A DNA stretch of 64,000 bases from the NCBI RefSeq assembly GCF_900100255.1, contig NZ_FMTS01000001.1:682001-746000 (forward strand). The letters are read 5' to 3'. Of the stretch, positions 16,873-26,103 are shown piece after piece (positions within the stretch are counted from its first letter, which is position 1; every line of letters begins with the position of its first letter). The translations under genes were made by a program, and so were the position numbers. Below the pieces are notes generated by a model. The model did not search any database. It was not told the DNA's origin and was given only the letters and a program-made list of their open reading frames with translations. The stretch comes from Asticcacaulis taihuensis. Lineage in GTDB: Bacteria > Pseudomonadota > Alphaproteobacteria > Caulobacterales > Caulobacteraceae.

Positions 16873-17040
16873 GCAAGTAAGAAACCCCACCACCAACGCG
16901 CAAGCGCGTCGGTCCCCCTCCCCGGTAAACCGGGGAGATACAAGATGTTTGCCTCACAATTGTACCTCCCCAACTTGTTGGGGAGGGGGACCGCGCCTCA
17001 CTTGAGGCGTGGTGGTGGGGGTTCTTGCTTTCTTTCTCTT
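16871..17040. repeat. Branched palindromic repeat, copy 1
   Basis: A 170-bp element filling most of the erpA-xthA gap. Outer arms 16871-16877 and 17034-17040 are perfect complements. Inside them lie a CCCCACCACC / GGTGGTGGGG pair and a GGTCCCCCTCCCC / GGGGAGGGGGACC pair. Each arm also contains its own hairpin (for example the CCCCGGTAAACCGGGG and CCCCAACTTGTTGGGG units). The predicted fold is a long stem with side hairpins, like a cruciform. Copies 2 and 3 are at 42060-42208 and 44889-45042. Confidence 0.85.
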
Positions 17041-17074
17041 GCCCTCACCTGCGACGCTGGCTAAACCTTTGCAC

Positions 17075-17893
17075 ATGAAACTCGCCACCTGGAACGTCAA
17101 CTCCGTCAATGCCCGCCTGCCCCTCCTGCTGGAATGGTTCCGCGAGGCGCAGCCCGATGTCTGCGGCCTGCAGGAAATCAAGTGCATCGACGAGAAGTTT
17201 CCCATCGAAGCGTTTGAATCACTTGGCTATAATTGCGCCGTCCACGGCCAGAAAACCTACAACGGCGTGGCCATCCTTTCGAAATTTCCGATGAGCGACA
17301 TCCGGCGCGGGCTGCCGAAAGCGGACGACGATCAGGACGATCATTCGCGCTATATCGAGGCCGTGATCGAGGCGCCGGAGCCGGTGCGTTTTGGCTGCCT
17401 CTACCTGCCCAACGGCAATCCGGTTCATACCGACAAATATGCCTACAAGCTGCGCTGGCTGGAGCGCCTGCACAGCCATGCCGAAGCGCTGCTGAAACTT
17501 GAAGAAATGACCGTTTTAGCGGGTGATTTCAACATTATACCGACAAAAGCCGACCTGTGGAAGGAAGGGCCATGGCTTGATGACGCCCTCTATCAGCCGG
17601 CGGTGCGCCGCGCCTATCAGGGCCTGAAAAACCTCGGCTATACCGATGCCTTCGAGGCCCACTCCACCTTTTCCGGATCGCCTGAAGACAACCGCTACAC
17701 CTTCTGGGATTATCAGGCCGGCGCCTGGCCGAAAAACGAGGGCATCCGCATCGATCATCACCTGCTCTCCCCGCAGGCCGCCGACCGCCTGGCAGATGTG
17801 GTCATCCACAAGGACACGCGCGGCCGCACGCATGACGAGGCCAAGCCTTCGGACCATGTGCCCGTTGTCGTTGAATTGACAACAAAATCTTAA
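17075..17893 (+). CDS. xth: Exodeoxyribonuclease III
   Basis: Mg-dependent AP endonuclease and 3'-5' exonuclease of base excision repair, 272 residues. All family motifs are visible: KLATWNVNSVNARL with the metal-binding Asn, GLQEIKC with the catalytic Glu, LAGDFNIIP with Asp and Asn, RIDHHLLS, and SDHVPVV with the catalytic His near the end. The start at 17075 is preferred to 17009 because the upstream extension would lie within the palindromic repeat and lacks similarity. A weak hairpin follows at 17910-17933. Confidence 0.95.
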   Translation: MKLATWNVNSVNARLPLLLEWFREAQPDVCGLQEIKCIDEKFPIEAFESLGYNCAVHGQKTYNGVAILSKFPMSDIRRGLPKADDDQDDHSRYIEAVIEAPEPVRFGCLYLPNGNPVHTDKYAYKLRWLERLHSHAEALLKLEEMTVLAGDFNIIPTKADLWKEGPWLDDALYQPAVRRAYQGLKNLGYTDAFEAHSTFSGSPEDNRYTFWDYQAGAWPKNEGIRIDHHLLSPQAADRLADVVIHKDTRGRTHDEAKPSDHVPVVVELTTKS

Positions 17894-17909
17894 CCCACCC
17901 GCGACACAA

Positions 17910-17933
17910 TAAGGGTTTGTTACCCATAACCCT
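17910..17933 (+). terminator. Possible terminator after xth
   Basis: A 7-bp stem (17910-17916 with 17927-17933) and a 10-base loop, followed by only two more T residues. It lies 17 bases after the stop codon. The stem is AT-containing and short, so this is tentative. Confidence 0.4.
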
Positions 17934-17951
17934 TTTGGCGTGATCTGTCCG

Positions 17952-18656
17952 ATGGCCCATGCCGCGCGTATACTGTTATATTTCCTGTTCGCCGGCATCG
18001 GACTGACCCTGATCGCGTCGGGCCTGATGTGGTGGTTTGAAGCGTCGCGCCGCCTCGCCCGCGCCCTCAATACAGCCCTCGGGAAAACCGCCGACGCCGT
18101 GGTCTACGATCTCGGCGGCCAGAAGGCGGCGGGGCTGGACTTCACCGCCGGCGACCTCGCCATCATGTGGAAGACGGGTGCGCAAGGGCTGGTTTTCGCT
18201 TTTGACGAGATTGAAGGCGCCGAACTGATCGTCGATGAACGCGTGGTCGCCCGTGCGCAGAAAGGCGAAAGCCGCCGTGTGCTGAATGAAACCCACGCCC
18301 AGGCATCGAAAGTCACCCTGCGCCTGATGTTCAATGACGTGGAGACGCCGGAATTCGAGGTGAACCTGTTCGGCGATGTCAGCCACAACCCGGTTCATGC
18401 CCAGACCGCGGCCGAGGCCGTGCGTATCGGTCGAAAGTGGCTGTCGCATATAGATGCCGTCATCAAGCGTATGCCGGTCGATGATCGCGCGCCCTACCCT
18501 GAAGACGCGGGAAAAACCGCCGAGCCCGTGCGAAAGCCTGCCCCGCAGGTGAACGCCAGACCGTCTTTCAATGACCTGCCGCCCTGGGAAGACACGACAG
18601 AGAATATGGCGGAAGACGATGACACAAACGACACTTATAATGATGAAAAGCGGTAG
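17952..18656 (+). CDS. Membrane-anchored protein of unknown function, paralogue 1
   Basis: A 234-residue protein with one N-terminal membrane segment (ILLYFLFAGIGLTLIASGLMWW) followed by a soluble domain of about 150 residues and an acidic, disordered tail. The core contains ELIVDERVVAR, a VTLRLMFND strand and a final RKWLSHIDAVIKR helix. The next gene encodes the same layout with matching blocks, so the two are tandem paralogues. I do not recognise the domain. The start at 17952 is chosen; GTG at 17940 is an alternative. Confidence 0.7.
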   Translation: MAHAARILLYFLFAGIGLTLIASGLMWWFEASRRLARALNTALGKTADAVVYDLGGQKAAGLDFTAGDLAIMWKTGAQGLVFAFDEIEGAELIVDERVVARAQKGESRRVLNETHAQASKVTLRLMFNDVETPEFEVNLFGDVSHNPVHAQTAAEAVRIGRKWLSHIDAVIKRMPVDDRAPYPEDAGKTAEPVRKPAPQVNARPSFNDLPPWEDTTENMAEDDDTNDTYNDEKR

Positions 18657-18742
18657 TCCCCGCGGTTAAAGACTTAACGCGCCACGAAAATCGTGGTTAA
18701 CTTCCTGTAGATAAATCAATAGCCGCTACAGGTAACCTCGCC

Positions 18743-19480
18743 TTGCCGACCTATTTGCCCACAATTATCATTCTGTCAGCGGCCGTGCTGGCCATTCTGG
18801 TCGTGCTGTACCGCGTCTATGACTCGCGCGTCGAGCAGCCCAGGAAATTGGAAGACGAACTGCGTGACGGGCTGGAGACCTATAAGGCCGATGTCATGGT
18901 GCTGGAACCGGTCCGCAAGGCGGCGGCCGCCAGTTCCTTCGCCGGCGACCGCCTGATCATTGTCGAAGATTTCGGCAAGAAGCCGCACCGCCCTTACAAG
19001 ATGTCGCAGCTCATGGGCATGGAGGTCATTGTCGACGACAAGGTGATCGGTCGGGTGATGCGCAGCGGCCCGCATATGATGCTGGACGACATCGCTCCCA
19101 CCGTACATCGCGTCACCATGCGGCTGGTGCTGGATGATCCCGCCTTCCCCAGTTTCGAACTGGTTGTCTGGGATCCGAACGACACACTGACGGCCCGCGC
19201 CGAAGGGCCGCGCGCCGCCATCAACAATGTCCGCAAATGGTTCTACCATGTCGAGGCGGTCCTGCGCCGCACGATCAGCGCCCCCCAGCCGGTCATCGGC
19301 GCACCGGCGGCCGCGGCGCCTGTGCGGATACCCGACTTCGTGCCGGCGCCATCGCTTACCCCGCCGCCGGCACCGCCACCCATGGCGACGGCGGCAAGCC
19401 CGGCCCTGCCGCCGGCCTCCGCGCCGCCGGCCAGACCGGAAGGTGATGTGCTGAACGCGCCGCTTATCCCCTATATCTGA
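18743..19480 (+). CDS. Membrane-anchored protein of unknown function, paralogue 2
   Basis: A 245-residue protein with an N-terminal membrane segment, then a domain clearly related to the preceding gene. It shows EVIVDDKVIGR, VTMRLVLDDPAFPSFEL and RKWFYHVEAVLRR in the same order and spacing. The C-terminal 60 residues are a Pro/Ala-rich low-complexity tail, where paralogue 1 has an acidic tail. The proposed start is TTG at 18743, because no ATG precedes the membrane segment; an AGG at 18730 is the only ribosome-binding candidate. An 86-base gap separates the two genes. Confidence 0.68.
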   Translation: MPTYLPTIIILSAAVLAILVVLYRVYDSRVEQPRKLEDELRDGLETYKADVMVLEPVRKAAAASSFAGDRLIIVEDFGKKPHRPYKMSQLMGMEVIVDDKVIGRVMRSGPHMMLDDIAPTVHRVTMRLVLDDPAFPSFELVVWDPNDTLTARAEGPRAAINNVRKWFYHVEAVLRRTISAPQPVIGAPAAAAPVRIPDFVPAPSLTPPPAPPPMATAASPALPPASAPPARPEGDVLNAPLIPYI

Positions 19481-19581
19481 TCAACCCGTTTTCCACCGCC
19501 TTGCGCGCTTGAGCATGGCCTTCCCCGTATCGCCATGTTAGGCGTAATGAATATTGAGACCGGTCGGAGACTTTAGACCTC

Positions 19582-20268
19582 ATGTGGACCCTGGCACTGG
19601 CGTGCGCCTTCTTCCTCTGCATCCATCTGATGATCAGCGGCACGACGATGAAAGACCAGATCATCGCCAGGATCGGCGGGGTCGCCTATTATGTGCTTTT
19701 CTCCCTGTTATCGACCGGCGGCCTGGCCTGGATGATCATCGCCTTCGGCATCGCCCTGAGCGACCCGATGAATGTGGTGCTATGGAAATCGGAAACCTTC
19801 CTGCGTGTCATCGGCCTGTTCGGTAATTTTCTGGCCTTCCTGCTCGTGGTGGTCGGCATTGTCACGCCTTCGCCCACCAACCTGATGGCCCTGCGCCAAC
19901 TGCCGGACAAGACCGTCTATGGCATCGTACGGATTTCGCGTCACCCGATCCTGGCCGGCATCGGCATCTGGGCCCTCACCCACATCATCTGCAATGGTAA
20001 TCTCGCGGCGTGGATTTTCTTCGGCTCCATGCTGGCCCTGTGCGCCCTGGGCGCCAATAATATCGACCGCAAGCGCATGGCACTCATGGGAGACACCTAT
20101 GCCTCGATCAAGCGCCGGACCTCGATCATCCCCTTCGTTGCCATCATCGAAGGCCGCACAGCTTTTGCGCCGGAAGAACTTGGTGTGGCCCGTATGCTGC
20201 TGGCCGTTTCGATGTTTTCGGCTGTGACGGTACTGCACGAACTGCTTTTCACCGCCAAGGCGATCTGA
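19582..20268 (+). CDS. NnrU family protein
   Basis: A 228-residue integral membrane protein of the NnrU family, with about six membrane segments. The family hallmark RISRHPILAGIGIWALTHI, related to isoprenylcysteine methyltransferase-like membrane proteins, is present at about residues 115-135. NnrU was first linked to nitrite/nitric oxide reduction, but most alphaproteobacterial members have no established role, and no denitrification genes are nearby. It starts with ATG at 19582 and has no close operon partner. Confidence 0.85.
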   Translation: MWTLALACAFFLCIHLMISGTTMKDQIIARIGGVAYYVLFSLLSTGGLAWMIIAFGIALSDPMNVVLWKSETFLRVIGLFGNFLAFLLVVVGIVTPSPTNLMALRQLPDKTVYGIVRISRHPILAGIGIWALTHIICNGNLAAWIFFGSMLALCALGANNIDRKRMALMGDTYASIKRRTSIIPFVAIIEGRTAFAPEELGVARMLLAVSMFSAVTVLHELLFTAKAI

Positions 20269-20371
20269 GCGTCAAGATTATTGCGGCAGCGCACCCAACT
20301 TGGGTTAATTTGCCATTGATCTTATCACAATTGTTTGAACAAATAGGCGTATAGCGATCTGAATAAATCAG

Positions 20372-20569
20372 ATGGGTGGGTTCGCGTCGGTTATGAAGCT
20401 CTCGGCTTTTACCTTGTTGCTGTTTTTCATCGCCGTGGCGCTGGTCATGGCCAGCCTGATCGGCCATTTCCGCCCCGTACCCCATATAAGCGAATATGCC
20501 TACTGGCTGATGACCGCCGCCTTCGGCGTCCTCACCTTCGGCATTATATTCAAAGGCCGAACTCAGTAG
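20372..20569 (+). CDS. Small membrane protein with two membrane segments
   Basis: A 65-residue (58 from the internal ATG at 20393) hydrophobic protein. The first segment (FTLLLFFIAVALVMASLIG) is followed by a short HFRPVPHISEY loop and a second segment, then a basic end (FKGRTQ). The gene-like codon use and the positive-inside pattern support it as real. It converges with an oxidoreductase gene, and the two coding regions overlap by 7 bases at their 3' ends. No function is known to me. Confidence 0.65.
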   Translation: MGGFASVMKLSAFTLLLFFIAVALVMASLIGHFRPVPHISEYAYWLMTAAFGVLTFGIIFKGRTQ

Positions 20570-21525
20570 ACGCTGTACTCGCTGGGCTCCGGCGCCACTT
20601 CCTCATCAATCGAAAGCGCCAGTATCAGGGCCTTCAGGGCATCCTTGCCAGTGCACAGCGGCGTTGCGCGCACGCCCCTGACCGTATCCAGAAAACGGAA
20701 CACGCTGGTGCCCAGCGGGTCTTTGGCAATATCCGCCTCGGCGAAATCGGCATTCAGGCGAAACGGCGTATTGTTCTCGAACTTGCGGTTCAAGAGGTCG
20801 ATATTGACCTCACCGCTGGGATAGACGATCCGCATGGTGCGTTCGCGGGCCTCGGCCATGCGGGAAGCCCGGAAATGCGCCATCATGCCGTTCTCGAATT
20901 CCACCTCGGCTGTAACCTCATCCGCACCGACTGCCTTGTAGCCTTCATCCGTGCGATAGCGGGCGGTCGCCCGCATTCCGCCCGGTCCGGCGCCGGCCAG
21001 GCTCTGGGCCAGGTCGAGATCGTGGATCATCAGGTCGAGCACGACGGACACATCGAGATTGCGCGTCGAGGCCGTGCCATTGCGCACCGCCTCCAGGCGC
21101 AGGGGTATTTCCGGCACATCATAAAGACCCATGGCCTCGAAAACCGCGCGCTCCTGGTGCCCGCAGGCCAGGACCAGCCCCTTTTCCGCCGCCAGATCGA
21201 CCATGGCGTGACCATCCGCAATAGTAATCGCCAGCGGCTTTTCGCTATAGACATGAACCCCGGCTTCCAGCGCCTTGAGCGCGACAGCGGCATGGGCAAA
21301 GGCAGGCGTGGCGATGGTGACGGCATCGATCAGAGACAGGAATTCGGCCAGTTCATCGCCGCCGAATGCCCGGACGCCATGCTGTGCCGCCAGGGCCTCG
21401 GCCCGCGACTTGTCGAGATCATAAATACCGACAAACTCCACGGCCTCAGCCTGCTTGTATTTATTGGCATGATAGCCGCCAAAAACACCGGCGCCCACGA
21501 CGCCCACTCGCAAAACTTCAGCCAT
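20563..21525 (-). CDS. Gfo/Idh/MocA family oxidoreductase
   Basis: NAD(P)-dependent oxidoreductase of 320 residues. The Rossmann motif GVVGAGVFGGYHANKY lies at the N-terminus and the family EKP motif appears in VYSEKPLAI, where the Lys contacts substrate and cofactor. The substrate is typically a sugar, inositol or sugar derivative, but it cannot be deduced here. The ATG at 21525 (MAEVLRV) is preferred to 21618, because the upstream extension lacks similarity and the Rossmann strand would start too late. It stands alone and its 3' end overlaps the small membrane protein gene by 7 bases. Confidence 0.9.
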   Translation of the reverse strand: MAEVLRVGVVGAGVFGGYHANKYKQAEAVEFVGIYDLDKSRAEALAAQHGVRAFGGDELAEFLSLIDAVTIATPAFAHAAVALKALEAGVHVYSEKPLAITIADGHAMVDLAAEKGLVLACGHQERAVFEAMGLYDVPEIPLRLEAVRNGTASTRNLDVSVVLDLMIHDLDLAQSLAGAGPGGMRATARYRTDEGYKAVGADEVTAEVEFENGMMAHFRASRMAEARERTMRIVYPSGEVNIDLLNRKFENNTPFRLNADFAEADIAKDPLGTSVFRFLDTVRGVRATPLCTGKDALKALILALSIDEEVAPEPSEYSVY

Positions 21526-21730
21526 GACAATCTCTTCTGTCGTTAATGGGTATCTGCTTAAACCGCTTCGCGGCAAAAATGGAATACAATTTACGCTACA
21601 TAAATTGTGCAAAGCCACATAAACCGCTTTTTCGCCACGCTTATCGGGTCTAAACAGGGCGAACTTTTTACCGCTCGCACTTGCCGGATGTCGGTGAACC
21701 GACCTCTGGATGGACTGGGAGATTTTGCCT

Positions 21731-22639
21731 GTGACACGTTTGTTTGGCGCCTATGTAATTGTTGACTACAGCGCCGCCGAAGGCAAGAAGACCGGCGAAT
21801 CCTCGGTATGGATTGGCGTGATGAAGCGCGATATCCGCTTCCGTCTTTCCTATGAAGCTCATAATCCGGCCACCCGCGCCGAAGCCATCACCCTGCTGAA
21901 GACAATCCTGGGCGATCTCCACAAGCGCGGCGATCGCGTCTTCCTGGGCCTCGATTTCGCACTCGGCTTCCCGCGCGGCACGGCGTCACGCCTTCAGGTG
22001 AAGGACGGAGACTGGCAAGGCATGTGGGCGTTCCTGGCCAAAAACATTGTCGACAAGCCCGACAACAAGAATAATCGCTTCCAGGTGGCGGCCAAGATGA
22101 ACCGCCTGATGACCGATGAAGCCTGGCCCTTCTGGGGCTGCCCGAAGAGCGACGCACAGAAGTGGCTTTCCACGCTCAAGCCGGAGAGCCTTGGCGATTT
22201 CCCCGAATTTCGCCTGACCGAAGAGGCCGCCCGCAAGGCGCACAAGAAGGCCCAGGCCACCAAGAGCCTGTGGCAGATGCACGGCGCCGGCGTGGTGGCC
22301 GGCCAGACCATGCTGGGCATCCCCGCCTTCAAGGCGCTGGCGGAAGGTTTGGGCGACAGTGCGAAAATCTGGCCCTTCCAGACGGGTTTCGGTGCGCTCG
22401 ACGAGGCCGCGCTGGACGGGCTTTCCACCCTGATCGCCGAGGTCTATCCGGCGGTGTTCGAGGGCGAGGCCGAACCCGGCGAAGTCAAGGACGCCACCGG
22501 CGTGCGTGTGGCGGCGCAGGCCCTGGCCGAGGCCGACGACAAGGGGCAACTGGGTGCCCTGTTCGCCGCGCCGAAAGGCTTGAGCGAAAGCGATCTGGCC
22601 ACCGCCGCCACCGAGGAAGGCTGGATTCTGGGTGCTTAA
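21731..22639 (+). CDS. Conserved protein of unknown function
   Basis: About 302 residues. The N-terminus ([15 protein letters not shown], then SSVWIGV and a later [12 protein letters not shown]) has acidic residues on consecutive strands, as in RNase H-like folds such as DUF429, but I cannot confirm membership. Later blocks include [15 protein letters not shown] and [20 protein letters not shown]. The proposed start is GTG at 21731, with GGGAG at 21716-21720 upstream; the ATG at 21710 has no ribosome-binding site and overlaps it. The stop lies within ynfA, suggesting co-translation. Function is unknown; cobalamin or molybdopterin names sometimes attached to such proteins have no support here. 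Confidence 0.72.
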   Translation: MTRLFGAYVIVDYSAAEGKKTGESSVWIGVMKRDIRFRLSYEAHNPATRAEAITLLKTILGDLHKRGDRVFLGLDFALGFPRGTASRLQVKDGDWQGMWAFLAKNIVDKPDNKNNRFQVAAKMNRLMTDEAWPFWGCPKSDAQKWLSTLKPESLGDFPEFRLTEEAARKAHKKAQATKSLWQMHGAGVVAGQTMLGIPAFKALAEGLGDSAKIWPFQTGFGALDEAALDGLSTLIAEVYPAVFEGEAEPGEVKDATGVRVAAQALAEADDKGQLGALFAAPKGLSESDLATAATEEGWILGA

Positions 22640-22961
22640 GCCCCTCGTCGTCTATATCCTCGCCGCCATCGCCGAAATCGCCGGCTGTTACAGCCTGTGG
22701 GCCGTGCTCAAGCTGGGGAAATCGCCATTGTGGCTGGTCCCCGGCGCGCTGTCCCTTTGTGCTTTCGCCTGGCTCCTGACGCTCATCGATACACCGGCCG
22801 CCGGGCGCGCCTATGCGGCCTATGGCGCCATCTATATCGCTGCCTCGATCGGCTGGCTGTGGTGGGTGGAAAAACAGCGCCCGGACCTGTGGGACCTTGC
22901 CGGTCTTATGCTTTGCCTGGCCGGTTCGGCGGTCATATTATTCGCTCCACGCCCTACATAA
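22632..22961 (+). CDS. ynfA: YnfA family membrane protein
   Basis: A 109-residue inner-membrane protein of the YnfA (UPF0060) family, with four membrane segments. It carries the family blocks [35 protein letters not shown] and a final [12 protein letters not shown]. Relatives resemble small multidrug resistance transporters, but a transport function is only suggested. The start is GTG at 22632, overlapping the end of the preceding gene by 8 bases. A DUF1330 gene follows after 11 bases, so the three probably form one transcript. Confidence 0.9.
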   Translation: MLKPLVVYILAAIAEIAGCYSLWAVLKLGKSPLWLVPGALSLCAFAWLLTLIDTPAAGRAYAAYGAIYIAASIGWLWWVEKQRPDLWDLAGLMLCLAGSAVILFAPRPT

Positions 22962-22972
22962 AAGGACACTAC

Positions 22973-23272
22973 ATGACCGCTTATGTCATCATGATCCGCG
23001 ACCGCATCACTGATCCGGCCGAAATGGCGATCTACGCCGAACTGGCCCGCAAGGCCCGCGGCGACAATCCACCCCGGCAACTGGCTTTTTATGGCGCCCA
23101 TGAAGCCCTGGAAGGGCCGGGAGCCGACGGCATCGTCATTCTCGAATTCGACGACATGGACCACGCCCGCGCCTGGCATGGATCACCGGCCTATCAGGAA
23201 GCCATGAAACACCGGCAGCTTGGCGCCGATTATCGCGTGCTGCTGGTTGATGGCGTCAAGCCGCAGGCATAA
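22973..23272 (+). CDS. DUF1330 family protein
   Basis: A 99-residue dimeric alpha/beta-barrel (ferredoxin-like) protein of the DUF1330 family. It shows the typical MTAYVIMIRDRITDP start, a mid-protein GIVILEFDDMDHARAWHGSPAYQEA block and an RVLLVDGV end. No catalytic role is established for the family. AAAGGA lies 7 bases before the ATG. The 3' end overlaps the convergent MATE gene by 17 bases. Confidence 0.87.
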   Translation: MTAYVIMIRDRITDPAEMAIYAELARKARGDNPPRQLAFYGAHEALEGPGADGIVILEFDDMDHARAWHGSPAYQEAMKHRQLGADYRVLLVDGVKPQA

Positions 23273-24632
23273 CGGCCGCGCGCCGGTCAAGCCACAGGAA
23301 GCGGGCTGTCTGGAAGGTGCCGGAAATCAGCGAGGCCGCCACCACGGCCCAGACGAGCCCGGCAACGCCCCAGCCAAAGACGATGCTGAACACGAAGCCC
23401 AGCGGCAGCATGATCGCCCCGTAGGAGACATAGTGGATGACCGTCGGCGCCAGTATGTCCCTGCGCGCGCGCAGGGCCTGGGCCGCCACCACCTGCAGGC
23501 CATCGGGGATAAAGAAGAAGCACGACAGCAACAGGCCCATCTTCACATTGGGCAGCAAATGCGGATCATGGCTGTAGAAGCGCGATATCGTGCCAGCAAA
23601 TAGCGCGGTAAAAATCACCACGGCCGTCGTGAAGGCGCCGGCTGAAATAAAGCTGACCCGTCCCATGCGCGCCAGGGCGGCAAAATCACCGGCGCCAAAC
23701 GCCTTGCCGACCAGAACTGAACAGCCGGCGGAAAGCCCCATCGGCACCATGAAGACGACGCTGGCATAGTTGAGCACTATGGTCCAGCTCGCCACTTCGA
23801 TCTCGCCAATATGGCCAGCAAACATCGTCATACCGGCAAAAGCGCCAACCTCGATGAAATAGGCCGCGCCCGTGGCATAGCCGACATGGCGTTGCTCGGC
23901 GGCGCCATGATGATCCTTTTCCTGGCGTCCCAGAAGGTCGAACGGCTTTGTTTCCTTCAGGCGCAGGATATGGATCAGCAGACCCGCGGATTGCAGGCCA
24001 CGTGCGATCAGGGTGGCGGTCGCCGCTCCCATGGCCCCCTCGAAATGGATGCCGAACAGGGTAACATGTCCCGGCACCAGCAGCAAAAGCAGAGCGACAT
24101 TCAGTGCATTGGCAATCAATGTGGCTATCAGGGTATCGCGTGTGCGGCCGAGGGCTTCGAGAAATAGCGAACCGACCTGCCCCGGCAGGAAGACCGGGAT
24201 CGAACAGGCGAACAGGATCAGCGGCAAGTGCGCGCCCGCCACCATGTCGGGCTTCACGACCAGCCCCAGGAAATGCGTGCCACCCAGAAGCAGGAGCGCC
24301 ATGAAGCCGATACCGAGCATCAGGGCATAGCCGATGCCGCGCTGGAAGACTGCCCCCACGCGGTGCAGGTCGCCGGCGCCGATAAAATGCGAGGTCTTGA
24401 CTTGTACGCCCATCAACAACCCCATCGAGGTCAGGGCCGGCACCCAGTGCAGCGCCTGGGCCAGGGTCAGGTAACCGAGTTGCGCCGAGCTATGCTGGCC
24501 GACGATGATGGTATCCATCAGCGCCATCAGCATGACGCCGACTCGCGAGGCAATCACCGGCCACGACAGTCGAAAAAGGGCGGCAAACGCCGCCCTCGTT
24601 TGAGGCTCAATCCGGGAGATCAGGGTTGTCAT
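23256..24632 (-). CDS. MATE family efflux transporter
   Basis: Multidrug and toxin extrusion transporter of about 458 residues with twelve predicted membrane segments in two related halves. The typical N-terminal SWPVIASRVGVMLMALMDTIIVG segment, with the Asp that couples Na+ or H+, and the GALGAATA-like EGAMGAATATLIAR segment are visible. It exports cationic drugs or dyes in known members; the substrate here is unknown. The ATG at 24632 is preferred to a GTG at 24662. Its 3' end overlaps the DUF1330 gene on the other strand. Confidence 0.9.
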   Translation of the reverse strand: MTTLISRIEPQTRAAFAALFRLSWPVIASRVGVMLMALMDTIIVGQHSSAQLGYLTLAQALHWVPALTSMGLLMGVQVKTSHFIGAGDLHRVGAVFQRGIGYALMLGIGFMALLLLGGTHFLGLVVKPDMVAGAHLPLILFACSIPVFLPGQVGSLFLEALGRTRDTLIATLIANALNVALLLLLVPGHVTLFGIHFEGAMGAATATLIARGLQSAGLLIHILRLKETKPFDLLGRQEKDHHGAAEQRHVGYATGAAYFIEVGAFAGMTMFAGHIGEIEVASWTIVLNYASVVFMVPMGLSAGCSVLVGKAFGAGDFAALARMGRVSFISAGAFTTAVVIFTALFAGTISRFYSHDPHLLPNVKMGLLLSCFFFIPDGLQVVAAQALRARRDILAPTVIHYVSYGAIMLPLGFVFSIVFGWGVAGLVWAVVAASLISGTFQTARFLWLDRRAAVMPAA

Positions 24633-24683
24633 GCCCGGCTCTGTAGCCGATTTTGTGATCACGGTCCACGCACCGCCAATAAA

Positions 24684-24707
24684 AAACCCGGACCGGGGGC
24701 CGGGTTT
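24684..24707 (-). terminator. Intrinsic terminator downstream of the DAHP synthase gene
   Basis: An 8-bp stem (24684-24691 with 24700-24707) with an 8-base loop. On the minus strand it runs into six T residues. It lies 22 bases after the stop codon at 24730 and just upstream of the MATE gene. Confidence 0.8.
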
Positions 24708-24729
24708 GATATTCGGGCCAGGCGGCGGA

Positions 24730-26103
24730 TCAGGCCGCCTTGCTGGCCGCCGATTTCAGGCTGTGCAGGCGCTCGGCCACCAGGAAGCTGAGTTCCAGCG
24801 CCTGATCGGCATTGAGGCGCGGATCGCAATGCGTATGATAGCGGTCCTGCAGGTCTTCCTCGCTGAGCGCAAAGGCGCCGCCGGTGCATTCCGTCACGTT
24901 CTGACCGGTCATTTCCAGGTGCATACCGCCGGGGTGAACGCCTTCCGATGCCGCAATATCGACGAAGGACCGCACTTCCGCAAGGATGCGGTCGAACGGG
25001 CGCGTCTTGTAGCCGTTATTGGCCTTGACGACATTGCCGTGCATCGGATCGATCGACCAGATGACCGGCGAGCCATGCTTCTTGGTGGCCGCCATCAGAC
25101 GCGGCAGGCGTTCGCCCACCTTGTCGGAACCAAAGCGGCCGATCACAGTCAGGCGGCCCGGAATGCCCTCCGGATTGAGCGTATCGATCAGCCGCAACAG
25201 GTCATCGGGCTCGATGGTCGGGCCGGCCTTGACGCCGATCGGGTTCTTGATGCCCTTCATGTAGTTGACGTGGGCGCCATCGAGCTGACGAGTACGCTCG
25301 CCGATCCACAGCATGTGGGCCGAGGTGTCGTACCAGTCACCCGAAGTGGAATCGACGCGGGTCATGGCCTGCTCGTAATTGAGCAGCAGGGCTTCATGCG
25401 AGGTGAAGAAATCGACCTGACGGATTTCCGGTTGGCGGTCCGGCGTGATGCCGATGGCCGACATGAAGCTCAGGGTCTCGGAAATCTTGTCGGCCAGGGC
25501 GCGATACCGCTCACCCTGCGGCGAACCGGCAACAAACCCAAGCGTCCACTTATGAATATTATACAGGTCGGCATAGCCGCCTTGCGCGAAGGCGCGCAGC
25601 AGGTTCAGCGTGGCCGAGGACTGATGATATGCCTTGATCAGACGCGACGGATCGGGAATGCGCGCCTCAGGCGTGAATTCCATGCCATTGATATTGTCGC
25701 CGCGATAGGATGGCAGGGTGATGCCATCAATCGTCTCGATGGCCGAAGAGCGCGGCTTGCCAAACTGACCGGCGATGCGGCCAACCTTGACCACCGGCTT
25801 GCCGCCGGCAAAGGTCAGGATAACCGCCATCTGCAGGATCAGCCGGAAGGTATCGCGGATATTGTCGGCGGAAAATTCCTTGAAGGATTCAGCGCAGTCC
25901 CCGCCTTGCAGCAGGAAGCCATTGCCTTCGGCCACCTTGCCGAGCGCCGAGGTCAGGCGACGGGCTTCACCGGCAAAAACCAGCGGCGGCAGGTGCGACA
26001 GCTCGCTTTCAACAGCTTTGAGAGCCTGAGCATCCGGATAATCATCCGGAATATGCAGGGCTGGCAGGGAACGCCAGTCTTGGGGGGACCATGTCTTTTT
26101 CAT
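24730..26103 (-). CDS. Class II 3-deoxy-7-phosphoheptulonate synthase
   Basis: Plant-type (class II, AroF/AroH-unrelated) DAHP synthase, 457 residues, which condenses phosphoenolpyruvate and erythrose 4-phosphate in the first step of the shikimate pathway. Hallmarks include [11 protein letters not shown] with the metal-binding Cys, [34 protein letters not shown] and the HGNVV metal/substrate block. The length matches the family. It is expressed alone, ended by the terminator at 24684-24707. The 97 bases upstream, before the O-antigen-ligase-like gene end, are AT-rich and probably hold its promoter. Confidence 0.95.
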   Translation of the reverse strand: MKKTWSPQDWRSLPALHIPDDYPDAQALKAVESELSHLPPLVFAGEARRLTSALGKVAEGNGFLLQGGDCAESFKEFSADNIRDTFRLILQMAVILTFAGGKPVVKVGRIAGQFGKPRSSAIETIDGITLPSYRGDNINGMEFTPEARIPDPSRLIKAYHQSSATLNLLRAFAQGGYADLYNIHKWTLGFVAGSPQGERYRALADKISETLSFMSAIGITPDRQPEIRQVDFFTSHEALLLNYEQAMTRVDSTSGDWYDTSAHMLWIGERTRQLDGAHVNYMKGIKNPIGVKAGPTIEPDDLLRLIDTLNPEGIPGRLTVIGRFGSDKVGERLPRLMAATKKHGSPVIWSIDPMHGNVVKANNGYKTRPFDRILAEVRSFVDIAASEGVHPGGMHLEMTGQNVTECTGGAFALSEEDLQDRYHTHCDPRLNADQALELSFLVAERLHSLKSAASKAA

